From: an uncultured Acetobacter sp.
GTDB taxonomy: Bacteria > Pseudomonadota > Alphaproteobacteria > Acetobacterales > Acetobacteraceae
Length of the DNA: 16,159 bases
Assembly: GCA_937900755.1 (NCBI GenBank)
Contig: CALCDN010000250.1
Span: forward strand, 1-16,159
Direction: 5' to 3'
Under the pieces are notes generated by a model. That model worked only from the letters and a program-made list of their open reading frames with translations. It was not told the DNA's origin and ran no database searches. The position numbers were made by a program, and so were the translations under genes. Shown here one piece after another: positions 1 to 6,546 of this stretch; within the stretch, counting starts at the first letter, position 1, and the number at the start of each line of letters is the position of its first letter.

Positions 1-47
1 GAGATCGCTCAGTGTCTCGTGGGCTCGGAGATGTGTATAAGAGACAG
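1..47. other. Illumina Nextera i7 adapter remnant (not genomic)
   Basis: Bases 14-47 match the 34-base Nextera read-2 transposase adapter. They end in the Tn5 mosaic end (AGATGTGTATAAGAGACAG, 29-47). Bases 1-5 (GAGAT) match the end of the P7 flow-cell sequence. Bases 6-13 (CGCTCAGT) sit exactly where the 8-base i7 index belongs and, from memory, match Nextera index N724. Genomic sequence begins at 48. The contig was therefore not trimmed, and nothing should be read into this stretch. Confidence 0.97.
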
Positions 48-49
48 GT

Positions 50-1360
50 TTTCTGGCCGGTGTGGGCGTGCAGGTCAGCATGAGCATGCTGTACGACATG
101 GTGGGGCTGGATGCGGGGTCGCATAATACCGTGGCCCAGTTTGTGGGGCTTGTGCGGGCCTGTGCGCACATGCACCTGCTTTCGGTCGGGATTTCCTGCG
201 TGGCCTGCGCGCTCCTGCTGTGTGGCGCGCGTTTTTTGCCTGGTCGCCCCGTGGCGTTGGTGGTGGTGCTGGGGGCTCTGGGGCTGAGCTGGTTTTTGGG
301 GCTGGCGCGGTATGGTGTCACTGTTCTGGGGCCAATGCAGGGGGGCTTGCCGCATTTTCTGGTGCCAGTTGTGTCGTGGCACCAGTTTTTGGCGCTGCTA
401 CCGGTTTCCGCCTCCTGCGTGTTCGTCATTATTGCGCAAAGTGCGGCAACCTCCCACGCCTTTGCCTACCGGCAGCATGAAACGGTGGATGCCAATGCCG
501 ATATTGTGGGCCTGTGCGCGGCCAACGCGGTGGCGGGGTTGAGTGGCACATTCACGGTCAATGGCAGCCCGACCCAGACCGCCATGGCCGTGCAGGCCGG
601 GGGCACCAGCCAGAAGGCCCAGCTTGTCTTTGCTGGGGTTACGCTGTGCGTGCTGCTGTTTTTTACCGGGCCATTGCAGTATCTGCCCCGCTGTATTCTG
701 GGGTCCGTGGTGTTCTGTGTTGCCGTGGGTATGATAGACACGCAGGCTCTTAAGCATATCCGCCAGGAAAGTCCGGGGGAGTTCCGGCTCGCACTGGTCA
801 CAATGGGCACGGTGGTCAGCATCGGGGTGGAGCAGGGTATTTTTATTGCCATCGCCCTCTCCCTGTTTCGGCATGTGCGGCACAGCTACCGGCCCCACAC
901 CATGGTGCTCAAGCCAGACCCCGCGACACATGAGCTGGAGGCCGTGCCGGTCCGTGCCGGGGAGCAAACGGAGCCGGGGCTTGTGATCTACCGCTTCTGC
1001 GCCGATCTTTTTTACGCAAACTGCTCACGTTTTATGGACGATATTGACCTGCTGCTTTGTAGCGCGCCAACACCGGTGCGCTGTATGGTTATTGATTGCA
1101 GCGCCATTACGGATATTGACTATTCCGCCGCCAGTGTTGTGCGCGACGTGCTGTTCCGTTTGCACAGGTGCGGGGTCAGGGTGATTTTTGGCCGTGTCGC
1201 CTCTTACGCGCTGGCCGATATGGAGCGGCACCATATTGTTACGGTACTGGGGGAGGGCAATATTTACGCCCAGCTTCACCAGGCCATGGCCAGTGCCCGC
1301 GAGACACTGGAACATCCCTCGCCAGGTGTCAGCCCCGATGGCCTGCCCGTAAAAGCCTGA
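50..1360 (+). CDS. SulP-family anion transporter with STAS domain, 5' truncated
   Basis: C-terminal about 436 residues of a SLC26/SulP permease (sulfate, bicarbonate or other anion transport at the inner membrane). The reading frame is open from the adapter junction, and the residues encoded from 50 (FLAGVGVQVSMSMLYDMVG) match the conserved SulP segment FLxGVAIQVxxxQLPxMLG. So the GTG at 62 is internal, and about 120-140 N-terminal residues are missing compared with a usual 550-residue family member. Several hydrophobic helices follow up to about nt 870. A cytoplasmic STAS domain lies at about nt 970-1290, with the typical core VIDCSAITDIDYSA near nt 1085-1130. The gene converges on the TSUP exporter with a 55-bp gap. 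A sulfate substrate is plausible given the sulfur-related neighbours, but the sequence does not establish it. Confidence 0.9.
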   Translation, partial: FLAGVGVQVSMSMLYDMVGLDAGSHNTVAQFVGLVRACAHMHLLSVGISCVACALLLCGARFLPGRPVALVVVLGALGLSWFLGLARYGVTVLGPMQGGLPHFLVPVVSWHQFLALLPVSASCVFVIIAQSAATSHAFAYRQHETVDANADIVGLCAANAVAGLSGTFTVNGSPTQTAMAVQAGGTSQKAQLVFAGVTLCVLLFFTGPLQYLPRCILGSVVFCVAVGMIDTQALKHIRQESPGEFRLALVTMGTVVSIGVEQGIFIAIALSLFRHVRHSYRPHTMVLKPDPATHELEAVPVRAGEQTEPGLVIYRFCADLFYANCSRFMDDIDLLLCSAPTPVRCMVIDCSAITDIDYSAASVVRDVLFRLHRCGVRVIFGRVASYALADMERHHIVTVLGEGNIYAQLHQAMASARETLEHPSPGVSPDGLPVKA

Positions 1361-1415
1361 GAACGGTTTTGTTCCAGCAGCAGGCGTGGCTGTGGTGGGC
1401 TGAGGGCATTGCGCC

Positions 1416-2201
1416 CTAGAACTGGCGGACGCTCTGCCAGATCATGTAGGCTGCGACAACAAAGATCAGGCTGGCGAAAACGGTAGTCAATCTGCCAGTG
1501 GAGCCCGCCAGCGTGCGGGACGCTCTGGTGCCAAGGCTGCACCCCATGGCGCCACCCAGGATGAACAGCCCGGCCAGCTGCCAGTCCACATAGCCGGAGA
1601 GCATGTAGCTGAACGTGGTGCTGAACCCGAACGCCGCCACCGCCACAAGGGACGTGCCAACCGCGTTGAGAATGGGCATGCTGGTTGAGGCCATGAGGCC
1701 CGGCACGATCAGAAAACCACCGCCAATGCCAAAAAAGCCGGAAAGCGCACCCGTGCCAAACCCGCAGGCCATGACCTTGGGCGCATTGTGCCTGTTACAG
1801 CCCGCGCCAGGGCAGCCCGTATTATGGCGGCCCCTGATCATGATCACGCCCACCCCGATCATGAGAAGGGCGAACAGGAGCAGGAGGTGCCTGCCATCCA
1901 CCGCCTTGCCAAGGGACGCCCCCAAAAAAGCGCCCCCCACGCCGCAAAGGGCAAAAATGCCCGCACACCGCCATTTTACGGTTTTGTTGCGGGCATGTTG
2001 GGCCAGCCCCACCAGTGCGTTGATGGAAACGGACAGGGCGCTGGTGCCTATGGCGACATGCGCATTGGGCACCCCAACCAGGTAGACCATAAGCGGCACG
2101 GCCAGAATGGACCCCCCACCTCCGATCAGCCCCAGGGTAAACCCCACCGTTGCGCCAGAGGCAATTTCCAGCGCGATATGCAGGATATGGGGTGTTAACA
2201 T
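1416..2201 (-). CDS. TSUP (TauE/SafE) family sulfite/organosulfonate exporter
   Basis: 261-residue integral membrane protein of the TauE/SafE family, which exports sulfite, sulfonates or related sulfur compounds. It shows the two-fold repeat typical of the family: glycine-rich GLIGGGGSILAVP near residues 24-37 and the matching GFFGIGGGFLIVP near 155-170, each starting a bundle of about four helices. Between the halves lies a short loop with two cysteines (TGCPGAGCNRH), which could be redox active; that is speculation. The start at 2201 has GGAG five bases upstream. The gene lies 50 bp downstream of the persulfide-dioxygenase-like gene on the same strand, so the two are probably co-transcribed, with this protein removing the sulfite the enzyme makes. 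It converges on the SulP gene. Confidence 0.88.
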   Translation of the reverse strand: MLTPHILHIALEIASGATVGFTLGLIGGGGSILAVPLMVYLVGVPNAHVAIGTSALSVSINALVGLAQHARNKTVKWRCAGIFALCGVGGAFLGASLGKAVDGRHLLLLFALLMIGVGVIMIRGRHNTGCPGAGCNRHNAPKVMACGFGTGALSGFFGIGGGFLIVPGLMASTSMPILNAVGTSLVAVAAFGFSTTFSYMLSGYVDWQLAGLFILGGAMGCSLGTRASRTLAGSTGRLTTVFASLIFVVAAYMIWQSVRQF

Positions 2202-2251
2202 GGGTTCTCCGTAGTGTGGTCGGTCAAGGCTCGGGGGGGCTTGCAGGCGTC

Positions 2252-3178
2252 TTACAGGCGGTTGACGGGAATTTTTATGTAGCTGACGCCATTATCTTCG
2301 GGTTCGGGCATATGGCCGCCGCGGATGTTGACCTGTACGGAGGGCATAATCAGGTTTGGCAGGCTCAGGCCCGCATCGCGCGTGGTGCGCATGGCCACAA
2401 AGGCCTCTTCATCCACGCCGTCATGCACATGAATGTTGTGCTCGCGCTCCGCTCCCACCGTTGTTTCCCACGCGAATGTGTCCCGGTCCGGGGCCTTGTA
2501 GTCGTGGCACAGGAACAGGCGCGTCTGTGCGGGCAGGGTGAGCAGGCGGCGGATGGAGCGGTAGAGCATGCGCGCGTCCCCACCGGGAAAGTCCGCCCGC
2601 GCGGTGCCATAATCGGGCATGAACAGCGTGTCCCCGATAAAGGCGGCATCCCCAATGACAAAGGCCATGTCCGCGGGTGTGTGGCCAGGCACATGCAGGG
2701 CCGTACAGTCCAGGCTGCCCAGCTTGAAGTGCTCGCCATCGCTGAACAGGTGGTCGAACTGCGAACCATCACGCGCGAATTCCGTTCCGGTATTGAAAAG
2801 CGTGCCAAAAACGTCCTGTACGCGCACAATATCGGCCCCAATGCCCAACTGCCCGCCAAGCTGCTCCTGCAACCATGGCGCGGCGGAAAGGTGGTCGGCA
2901 TGGGCGTGTGTTTCCAACTGCCAGACCACGTGCAGGTCCTGCGCGCGCACGTAATCCACTATCTGCTGTGCGGAGGCCGTGTTGGTGCGGCCCGATACGG
3001 GGTCGTAGTCCAGAACGCTGTCTATGACCGCGGCCTCCCTTGTGGCTGGGTCATGCACGACATGGCTGGCGGTAAAGGTGGCCGGGTCAAAAAAACTCCG
3101 TACCACAGGGCATGCCTGCGGATGACCGAGCATCATCAGAATCTGGGTCGTCGCTGTTGTGATGGCGGTATCCGACAT
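2252..3178 (-). CDS. MBL-fold persulfide-dioxygenase-like hydrolase (Blh/ETHE1 group)
   Basis: 308-residue metallo-beta-lactamase-fold protein of the Blh/ETHE1 group. Characterised relatives oxidise glutathione persulfide to sulfite with O2 and a single iron. Metal ligands are visible as H91-x-H93-x-D95-H96, H166 (PGHT), D183 (GDTLF) and H225 (CHDY). The segments GTARADFPGGDA (191-202) and the C-terminal QVNIRGG...EPEDNGVSYIKIPVN are typical of the group. I chose ATG 3178 because GGAG lies six bases upstream; an in-frame TTG at 3190 would start inside that ribosome binding site. It is first in a leftward unit with the TSUP exporter and divergent from peroxiredoxin and the ArsR-type repressor, a context like the bigR-blh biofilm/H2S-detoxification operon. 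No rhodanese domain and no sulfide:quinone reductase gene is seen nearby. Confidence 0.88.
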   Translation of the reverse strand: MSDTAITTATTQILMMLGHPQACPVVRSFFDPATFTASHVVHDPATREAAVIDSVLDYDPVSGRTNTASAQQIVDYVRAQDLHVVWQLETHAHADHLSAAPWLQEQLGGQLGIGADIVRVQDVFGTLFNTGTEFARDGSQFDHLFSDGEHFKLGSLDCTALHVPGHTPADMAFVIGDAAFIGDTLFMPDYGTARADFPGGDARMLYRSIRRLLTLPAQTRLFLCHDYKAPDRDTFAWETTVGAEREHNIHVHDGVDEEAFVAMRTTRDAGLSLPNLIMPSVQVNIRGGHMPEPEDNGVSYIKIPVNRL

Positions 3179-3284
3179 GGGAGACTCCAATTATTTATAA
3201 CTTACAGTAACATTGTATATTTGATTTCACTAAATATGAAACCATCTTGCGTCAAGATCAGGATTTCGCGTAAAGGAAACTGCC
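3179..3284. promoter_or_regulatory. Divergent AT-rich control region with two inverted repeats
   Basis: 106 bp between the divergent MBL-fold and peroxiredoxin genes, clearly AT-rich against GC-rich surroundings, especially 3186-3245. It contains ATATTT-N9-AAATAT (3217-3237) and a perfect 15-bp palindrome ATCTTG-CGT-CAAGAT (3244-3258) placed 26 bp before the peroxiredoxin ATG. Leftward, a TATAAA (3199-3194) is a possible -10, and the first half-site of the AT-rich repeat would then sit at its -35. A good ribosome binding site AAGGAA (3273-3278) serves the peroxiredoxin gene. ArsR-family repressors bind AT-rich inverted repeats in such positions. That either repeat is the operator is inference. 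Confidence 0.6.
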
Positions 3285-3944
3285 ATGAATGATCGCATAG
3301 CAGATGCCTGCCCTTTGGTGCCTCTTTCCTCGTCTCTCAAGATCGGGGACGAAGCCCCCGATTTTACGGCCCGGACCACGCAGGGCGACTTCACGCTCAG
3401 CAGTCTGCGGGGGCGGTGGGTGATTCTGTTTTCGCATCCGGCGGATTTTACCCCGGTCTGCACCAGCGAATTTATTGCCATGGCGCGGGCGGTCCCCCAG
3501 TTCGAGGCCATGGACTGTGCTCTGGTCGGGCTGTCGGTGGACAGTCTGCCTGCCCATCTGGCATGGCTGGAGGCCATACGCGCGCGTTTTGGCGTGACCA
3601 TCTCCTTCCCCGTGATCGAGGACCCCTCGCTGGCCATTGCCCGCGCCTATGGCATGCTGGACCTGGACGCGCGCAATAGTGCTACGGTACGCGCCGCGTA
3701 TTTTATTGACCCGCATGGCATTGTGCGGGTGATTACATGGTACCCCGCAACGGTGGGCCGCTCCGTGGCCGAGATGCTCCGCGTGCTCCATGCCCTGCAA
3801 CGGGTCGAGCGCGGGGATGTGATGACCCCCGAAGGCTGGATACCGGGTGCGGATGTGGTGCTGCCCGCGGGCCAGACGCATGATGAGGTCATGGCCGCAG
3901 GGCCAGACTGGTTCATGAACATGAGCCGGGATACGCAGGCATGA
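3285..3944 (+). CDS. Peroxiredoxin, Prx6/1-Cys type
   Basis: 219-residue thiol peroxidase that reduces H2O2 and organic hydroperoxides, probably cytoplasmic (no signal peptide). The active-site signature P52-x-x-x-T56-x-x-C59 is intact in HPADFTPVCTSEF. The C-terminal extension (YPATVGRS, then WIPGADVVLPAGQT) matches the longer Prx6-like subfamily rather than the AhpC typical 2-Cys group. Only three cysteines exist (9, 59 and one near 78), and no conserved C-terminal resolving Cys is visible, so an external thiol would have to recycle it. ATG 3285 has AAGGAA six bases upstream. The stop overlaps the start of the ArsR-type gene (ATGA), indicating an operon. Divergent pairing with persulfide dioxygenase suggests a shared oxidative or reactive-sulfur stress response. 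Confidence 0.9.
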   Translation: MNDRIADACPLVPLSSSLKIGDEAPDFTARTTQGDFTLSSLRGRWVILFSHPADFTPVCTSEFIAMARAVPQFEAMDCALVGLSVDSLPAHLAWLEAIRARFGVTISFPVIEDPSLAIARAYGMLDLDARNSATVRAAYFIDPHGIVRVITWYPATVGRSVAEMLRVLHALQRVERGDVMTPEGWIPGADVVLPAGQTHDEVMAAGPDWFMNMSRDTQA

Positions 3945-4366
3945 GTGTGCTGGGCGTTGATGAAGCCAGGCAGCTTGTGGAACGTATGAAGCTGTTTGCC
4001 CAGCCACAGCGCCTGATGATCCTGGATGCGTTGCTTGAGCGTGGCTCCCTTGCCGTTGGGGAGCTGGAAACCTGCACCGGCATAGGCCAGCCAACCCTCA
4101 GCCAGCAGTTGGGTGCTTTGCGGCGGGCCGAAATCGTGGTGCCCAGGCGGGAGTCCCGCACAATCCATTACAGCCTTGCCAGCGAGGAGGAAGCCCTGCG
4201 TGTGCGGGCTTTGATTGGCCTGTTACGGGGGGACCGCGCGGCACTGCCCGCGCTGCGTGCCGTATCCGAACGGTATGGGGCGGGGAGCCGCACTACGGCC
4301 CAGCGGGAGGCGGAGGGTGGCGCGCAGTTCGCCTTTATCCGCACAAACGATACCCCTCGCCCATAA
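3941..4366 (+). CDS. ArsR/SmtB-type winged-helix repressor, BigR/SqrR-like but without the paired cysteines
   Basis: 141-residue transcription factor. The winged-helix domain covers about residues 10-85, with LFAQPQRLMILDALL (18-32), recognition helix QPTLSQQLGALRRAEIV (50-66) and the wing PRRESRTIHYSLA. It is closest in style to the sulfide-responsive BigR/SqrR branch. In BigR and SqrR one Cys lies in the helix that aligns with LMILDALL and a second near the end of helix 5; here those places hold non-Cys residues, and the only Cys is C45, just before the recognition helix. No ArsR-type CxC or SmtB histidine/aspartate metal site was recognised. It overlaps the peroxiredoxin stop by 4 bp and lies 21 bp before tag. 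It probably represses its own unit and the divergent MBL-TSUP unit. The sensing chemistry is unknown. Confidence 0.85.
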   Translation: MSVLGVDEARQLVERMKLFAQPQRLMILDALLERGSLAVGELETCTGIGQPTLSQQLGALRRAEIVVPRRESRTIHYSLASEEEALRVRALIGLLRGDRAALPALRAVSERYGAGSRTTAQREAEGGAQFAFIRTNDTPRP

Positions 4367-4383
4367 GGTGGCGGGCAAGGGGT
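4352..4383 (+). promoter_or_regulatory. Hairpin spanning the repressor stop codon and the tag ribosome binding site
   Basis: An 11-position stem with a single mismatch (C4358/A4377): 4352-4362 pairs with 4373-4383 around a 10-base loop (4363-4372). The loop holds the TAA stop (4364-4366) of the ArsR-type gene. The right arm contains AAGGGG (4377-4382), the ribosome binding site for the tag ATG at 4388. No T-run follows, so it looks less like an intrinsic terminator than a structure that hides the tag site until a ribosome finishing the repressor opens it. That function is inference. Confidence 0.55.
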
Positions 4384-4387
4384 GAGC

Positions 4388-4960
4388 ATGTCTGCCTCCT
4401 CCGTGCGGTGTGGCTGGGCCGAGGCCAACAGCCTGCTCCGCGCATATCATGACCGGGAATGGGGGCAGCCCGTTACCGATGCCCGCGCCTTGTGGGAGGC
4501 GCTGGTGCTGGAAACATTCCAGGCCGGGTTGTCGTGGAACACGGTTTTACAAAAACGCGAGAACTTCAGAAAAGCTTTTTGCGGGTTTGATCCACGCAGG
4601 GTTGCCGCATTGACCGCCGAGGACCAGGTGCGGCTGATGGCGGATGCCGGTCTTATCCGCTCCCGCGCCAAAATTGCGGCGACCATAACCAACGCGCAGG
4701 CCTGGCTGGCCATGCAAGATGGCGGGGAGGACTTCGCCACGTTTGCATGGGGTCTGGTGCACGCCGCCCAGGCGCATGAACGGGGTACGGGGGTGGAGCC
4801 ACACTCCCCCCTGTCAGGTGCCATGGCGCAAGCCCTCAAACGCAAGGGATTCCGCTTTGTTGGCTCCAGAACCGCGCAGGCATGGATGCAGGCCGTTGGT
4901 ATGCTCGATGGACACGAGGTGGAGTGTTTTTGCTACCGGGGTGCGTCTTCCATCCCCTGA
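4388..4960 (+). CDS. tag: DNA-3-methyladenine glycosylase I
   Basis: 190-residue base-excision repair enzyme that removes 3-methyladenine from alkylated DNA. Family landmarks are clear: RCGWA near the N terminus, YHDREWG, the helix-hairpin region VLETFQAGLSWNTVLQKRENFRKAF, and GHEVECFCYR at the C terminus. The Zn-binding pattern of E. coli Tag (Cys and His near the N terminus, His and Cys near the C terminus) is represented by C8, H21, the His in GHEVE and a Cys in ECFC. Length matches the family. ATG 4388 is preferred over GTG 4382 because the AAGGGG site fits ATG and overlaps GTG. It lies 21 bp after the ArsR-type gene and is probably co-transcribed. Its 3' end overlaps the convergent TolC-like gene by 28 bp. 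Confidence 0.93.
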   Translation: MSASSVRCGWAEANSLLRAYHDREWGQPVTDARALWEALVLETFQAGLSWNTVLQKRENFRKAFCGFDPRRVAALTAEDQVRLMADAGLIRSRAKIAATITNAQAWLAMQDGGEDFATFAWGLVHAAQAHERGTGVEPHSPLSGAMAQALKRKGFRFVGSRTAQAWMQAVGMLDGHEVECFCYRGASSIP

Positions 4961-6546
4961 TCGGGGGGAGCGCTGCCAATTGCGCCGGTTGCAAAGCCAA
5001 GGCTGGCGGCGGCGATAAGGGCGGCGTAATAGGCATCCGAGCGGGCCAGTTGGGCATCCAGCAATCCGCTCTGGGCGAGTGTTGCCGGGGTGATGGAGCC
5101 AACCCCACTGCGGTAAGCCGTAAAGGTCGCGTCAAAACTGGTTTGGGCCGCAGCTTCCAGTTTGGTGGCCGCGCGGTATGCGCTCAGGCCCGTGTGCAGG
5201 CCGTTTTCCGCCGCGACAATCTGCTTGGCGGAGTCGTCCACGGTCTGCTCCAGGGTTACCTGCGTGCTGTCCGCGCGGCTTTGCACCTGCTTGAGCACGG
5301 CCGCGCGCATGCCGCCATCAAAAATGGGTACGGAAATCCCCCCCAGGACAAGACTGCTGAAATTATTGGAAGACAGGTTGAGGGTGGGGGATGAATCGGA
5401 CCCCGCACCAGGCACGGAGGAGAGGGCCAGGTGCCCGGTTGTGTAGGCAACATTGCCGGTGACAAACACCTTGGGCAGGAACTCGGCCTTGGCGGCGGTT
5501 ACGTTGCTGCGCGCAGCCTTAGCCGCGGCATACGCGGCCAGCACATCGGGGCGTTGAGACACGGCGGTGCGGATCATGTCATCGGTCATGCGCATGTCGT
5601 TTATGTTGAGTGGCCGCCCCGCCACATCCTGCGTACGCAGTTGTGTGGCGGGGGCAATGCCCATGGCGGTCATGAGTTCGAGGTAGGTGTTTTCAATCCC
5701 GTTCTGGGCCTGCACAAGGCGCAGCTCGGCCTGGGCGGTCATCTGCTGGGTCTGGGCGACATCCACAACAGTGCCCTGGCCCTGGTGCATGCGCGCTTCT
5801 GCCGCGGCCTGCACGCTACGGGCGTTGCGCAGTGCCTGTTCCACCAGTCCGGCCCGGGCCACGGCTGCTGCATGGGTGTAAAAAGCCAGTGTTACGCCAT
5901 AAATGACTTTCTGGTGGGCAGCCGTAAACAGCACGTTGCTGGCCAGTTGTAACTGGGATGCGGCATCAATCATGGCTTCGCGCTTGCCAAAGTCAAATAG
6001 CAGCCATTCCATGTTCAGCGTCTGCACCTCGCCCTGCCCGTTATTGTGGGTCCTGGGGGTATCGGTGTTGTTGATGACACCGCCGACCAGTCCACCGTTT
6101 TCCACATTGACGGAGTTGTTGTTGTGCCGGGTGCCATACCCGCCAACAATGGAGGCCGTAAGGTGCGGCACATAGGCGGTGCGCGCAATGCCGACCGTTA
6201 ATGCCGCATTGCGCGCAGCATCCCATGCCCGGCGGGTGCTCGGGTTGCTGGACTGGGCGATATCGATCAGTTCGGGGAGCGAATAGGGGTGCGTGGGGTT
6301 TATGCTGCTATCGGCCGCCCTGGGGGTTATGGCGTGGTTGGCGGGCAACACGTAGCCGGGGGGCAGCATAAGCCCGCGCCGCCCCGCCTTGCCGGGCAGA
6401 AGTTCGCCATTGGCGGCAATGTTGGGCTGCCAGGGCATGTCCGAGCGTGCGGGAGCACTGTTAAGGGCCTGTGTCGCGCAGCCAGACAGGGTGAGCAAAA
6501 GGGCGGGTATGGCAAGCAGGACCGGGGGCTGCGCGCGGTTTGTCAT
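4933..6546 (-). CDS. TolC-like outer-membrane efflux lipoprotein
   Basis: 537-residue outer-membrane factor, the outer channel of a tripartite pump. An N-terminal lipoprotein signal ends in lipobox L20-S21-G22-C23. The first outer-membrane-factor repeat begins at YSLPELIDIAQSSNPSTRRAW, and long heptad-rich alpha segments follow in both halves (for example NARSVQAAAEARMHQGQGTVVDVAQTQ, split by beta-barrel stretches). Start ATG 6546 overlaps the FUSC stop (ATGA), so translation is probably coupled; in-frame codons further upstream would lie inside the FUSC gene. It is last in the DUF1656-HlyD-FUSC-OMF operon, the same set of parts as fusaric-acid resistance and AaeXAB-type systems. The stop lies inside the convergent tag gene. 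Confidence 0.9.
   Translation of the reverse strand: MTNRAQPPVLLAIPALLLTLSGCATQALNSAPARSDMPWQPNIAANGELLPGKAGRRGLMLPPGYVLPANHAITPRAADSSINPTHPYSLPELIDIAQSSNPSTRRAWDAARNAALTVGIARTAYVPHLTASIVGGYGTRHNNNSVNVENGGLVGGVINNTDTPRTHNNGQGEVQTLNMEWLLFDFGKREAMIDAASQLQLASNVLFTAAHQKVIYGVTLAFYTHAAAVARAGLVEQALRNARSVQAAAEARMHQGQGTVVDVAQTQQMTAQAELRLVQAQNGIENTYLELMTAMGIAPATQLRTQDVAGRPLNINDMRMTDDMIRTAVSQRPDVLAAYAAAKAARSNVTAAKAEFLPKVFVTGNVAYTTGHLALSSVPGAGSDSSPTLNLSSNNFSSLVLGGISVPIFDGGMRAAVLKQVQSRADSTQVTLEQTVDDSAKQIVAAENGLHTGLSAYRAATKLEAAAQTSFDATFTAYRSGVGSITPATLAQSGLLDAQLARSDAYYAALIAAASLGFATGAIGSAPPDQGMEDAPR

Noticed and set aside
1..47. Tn5/IS50-like mosaic end as a real mobile element
   Set aside because: It joins directly to P7 and i7 index sequence, so it is the library adapter, not a genomic transposon end.
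1403..1417. AGGGC/GCCCT hairpin between SulP and TSUP as a terminator
   Set aside because: Only five base pairs, overlaps the TSUP stop codon and has no T-run.
3179..3190. TTG 3190 as the start of the MBL-fold gene
   Set aside because: It would place the start inside the GGAG ribosome binding site that fits ATG 3178.
2150..3292. Long open frame on the plus strand across the MBL-fold gene
   Set aside because: It is antisense to a gene with complete metal-binding motifs, and its translation shows no recognisable domain. Such frames are common in GC-rich DNA.
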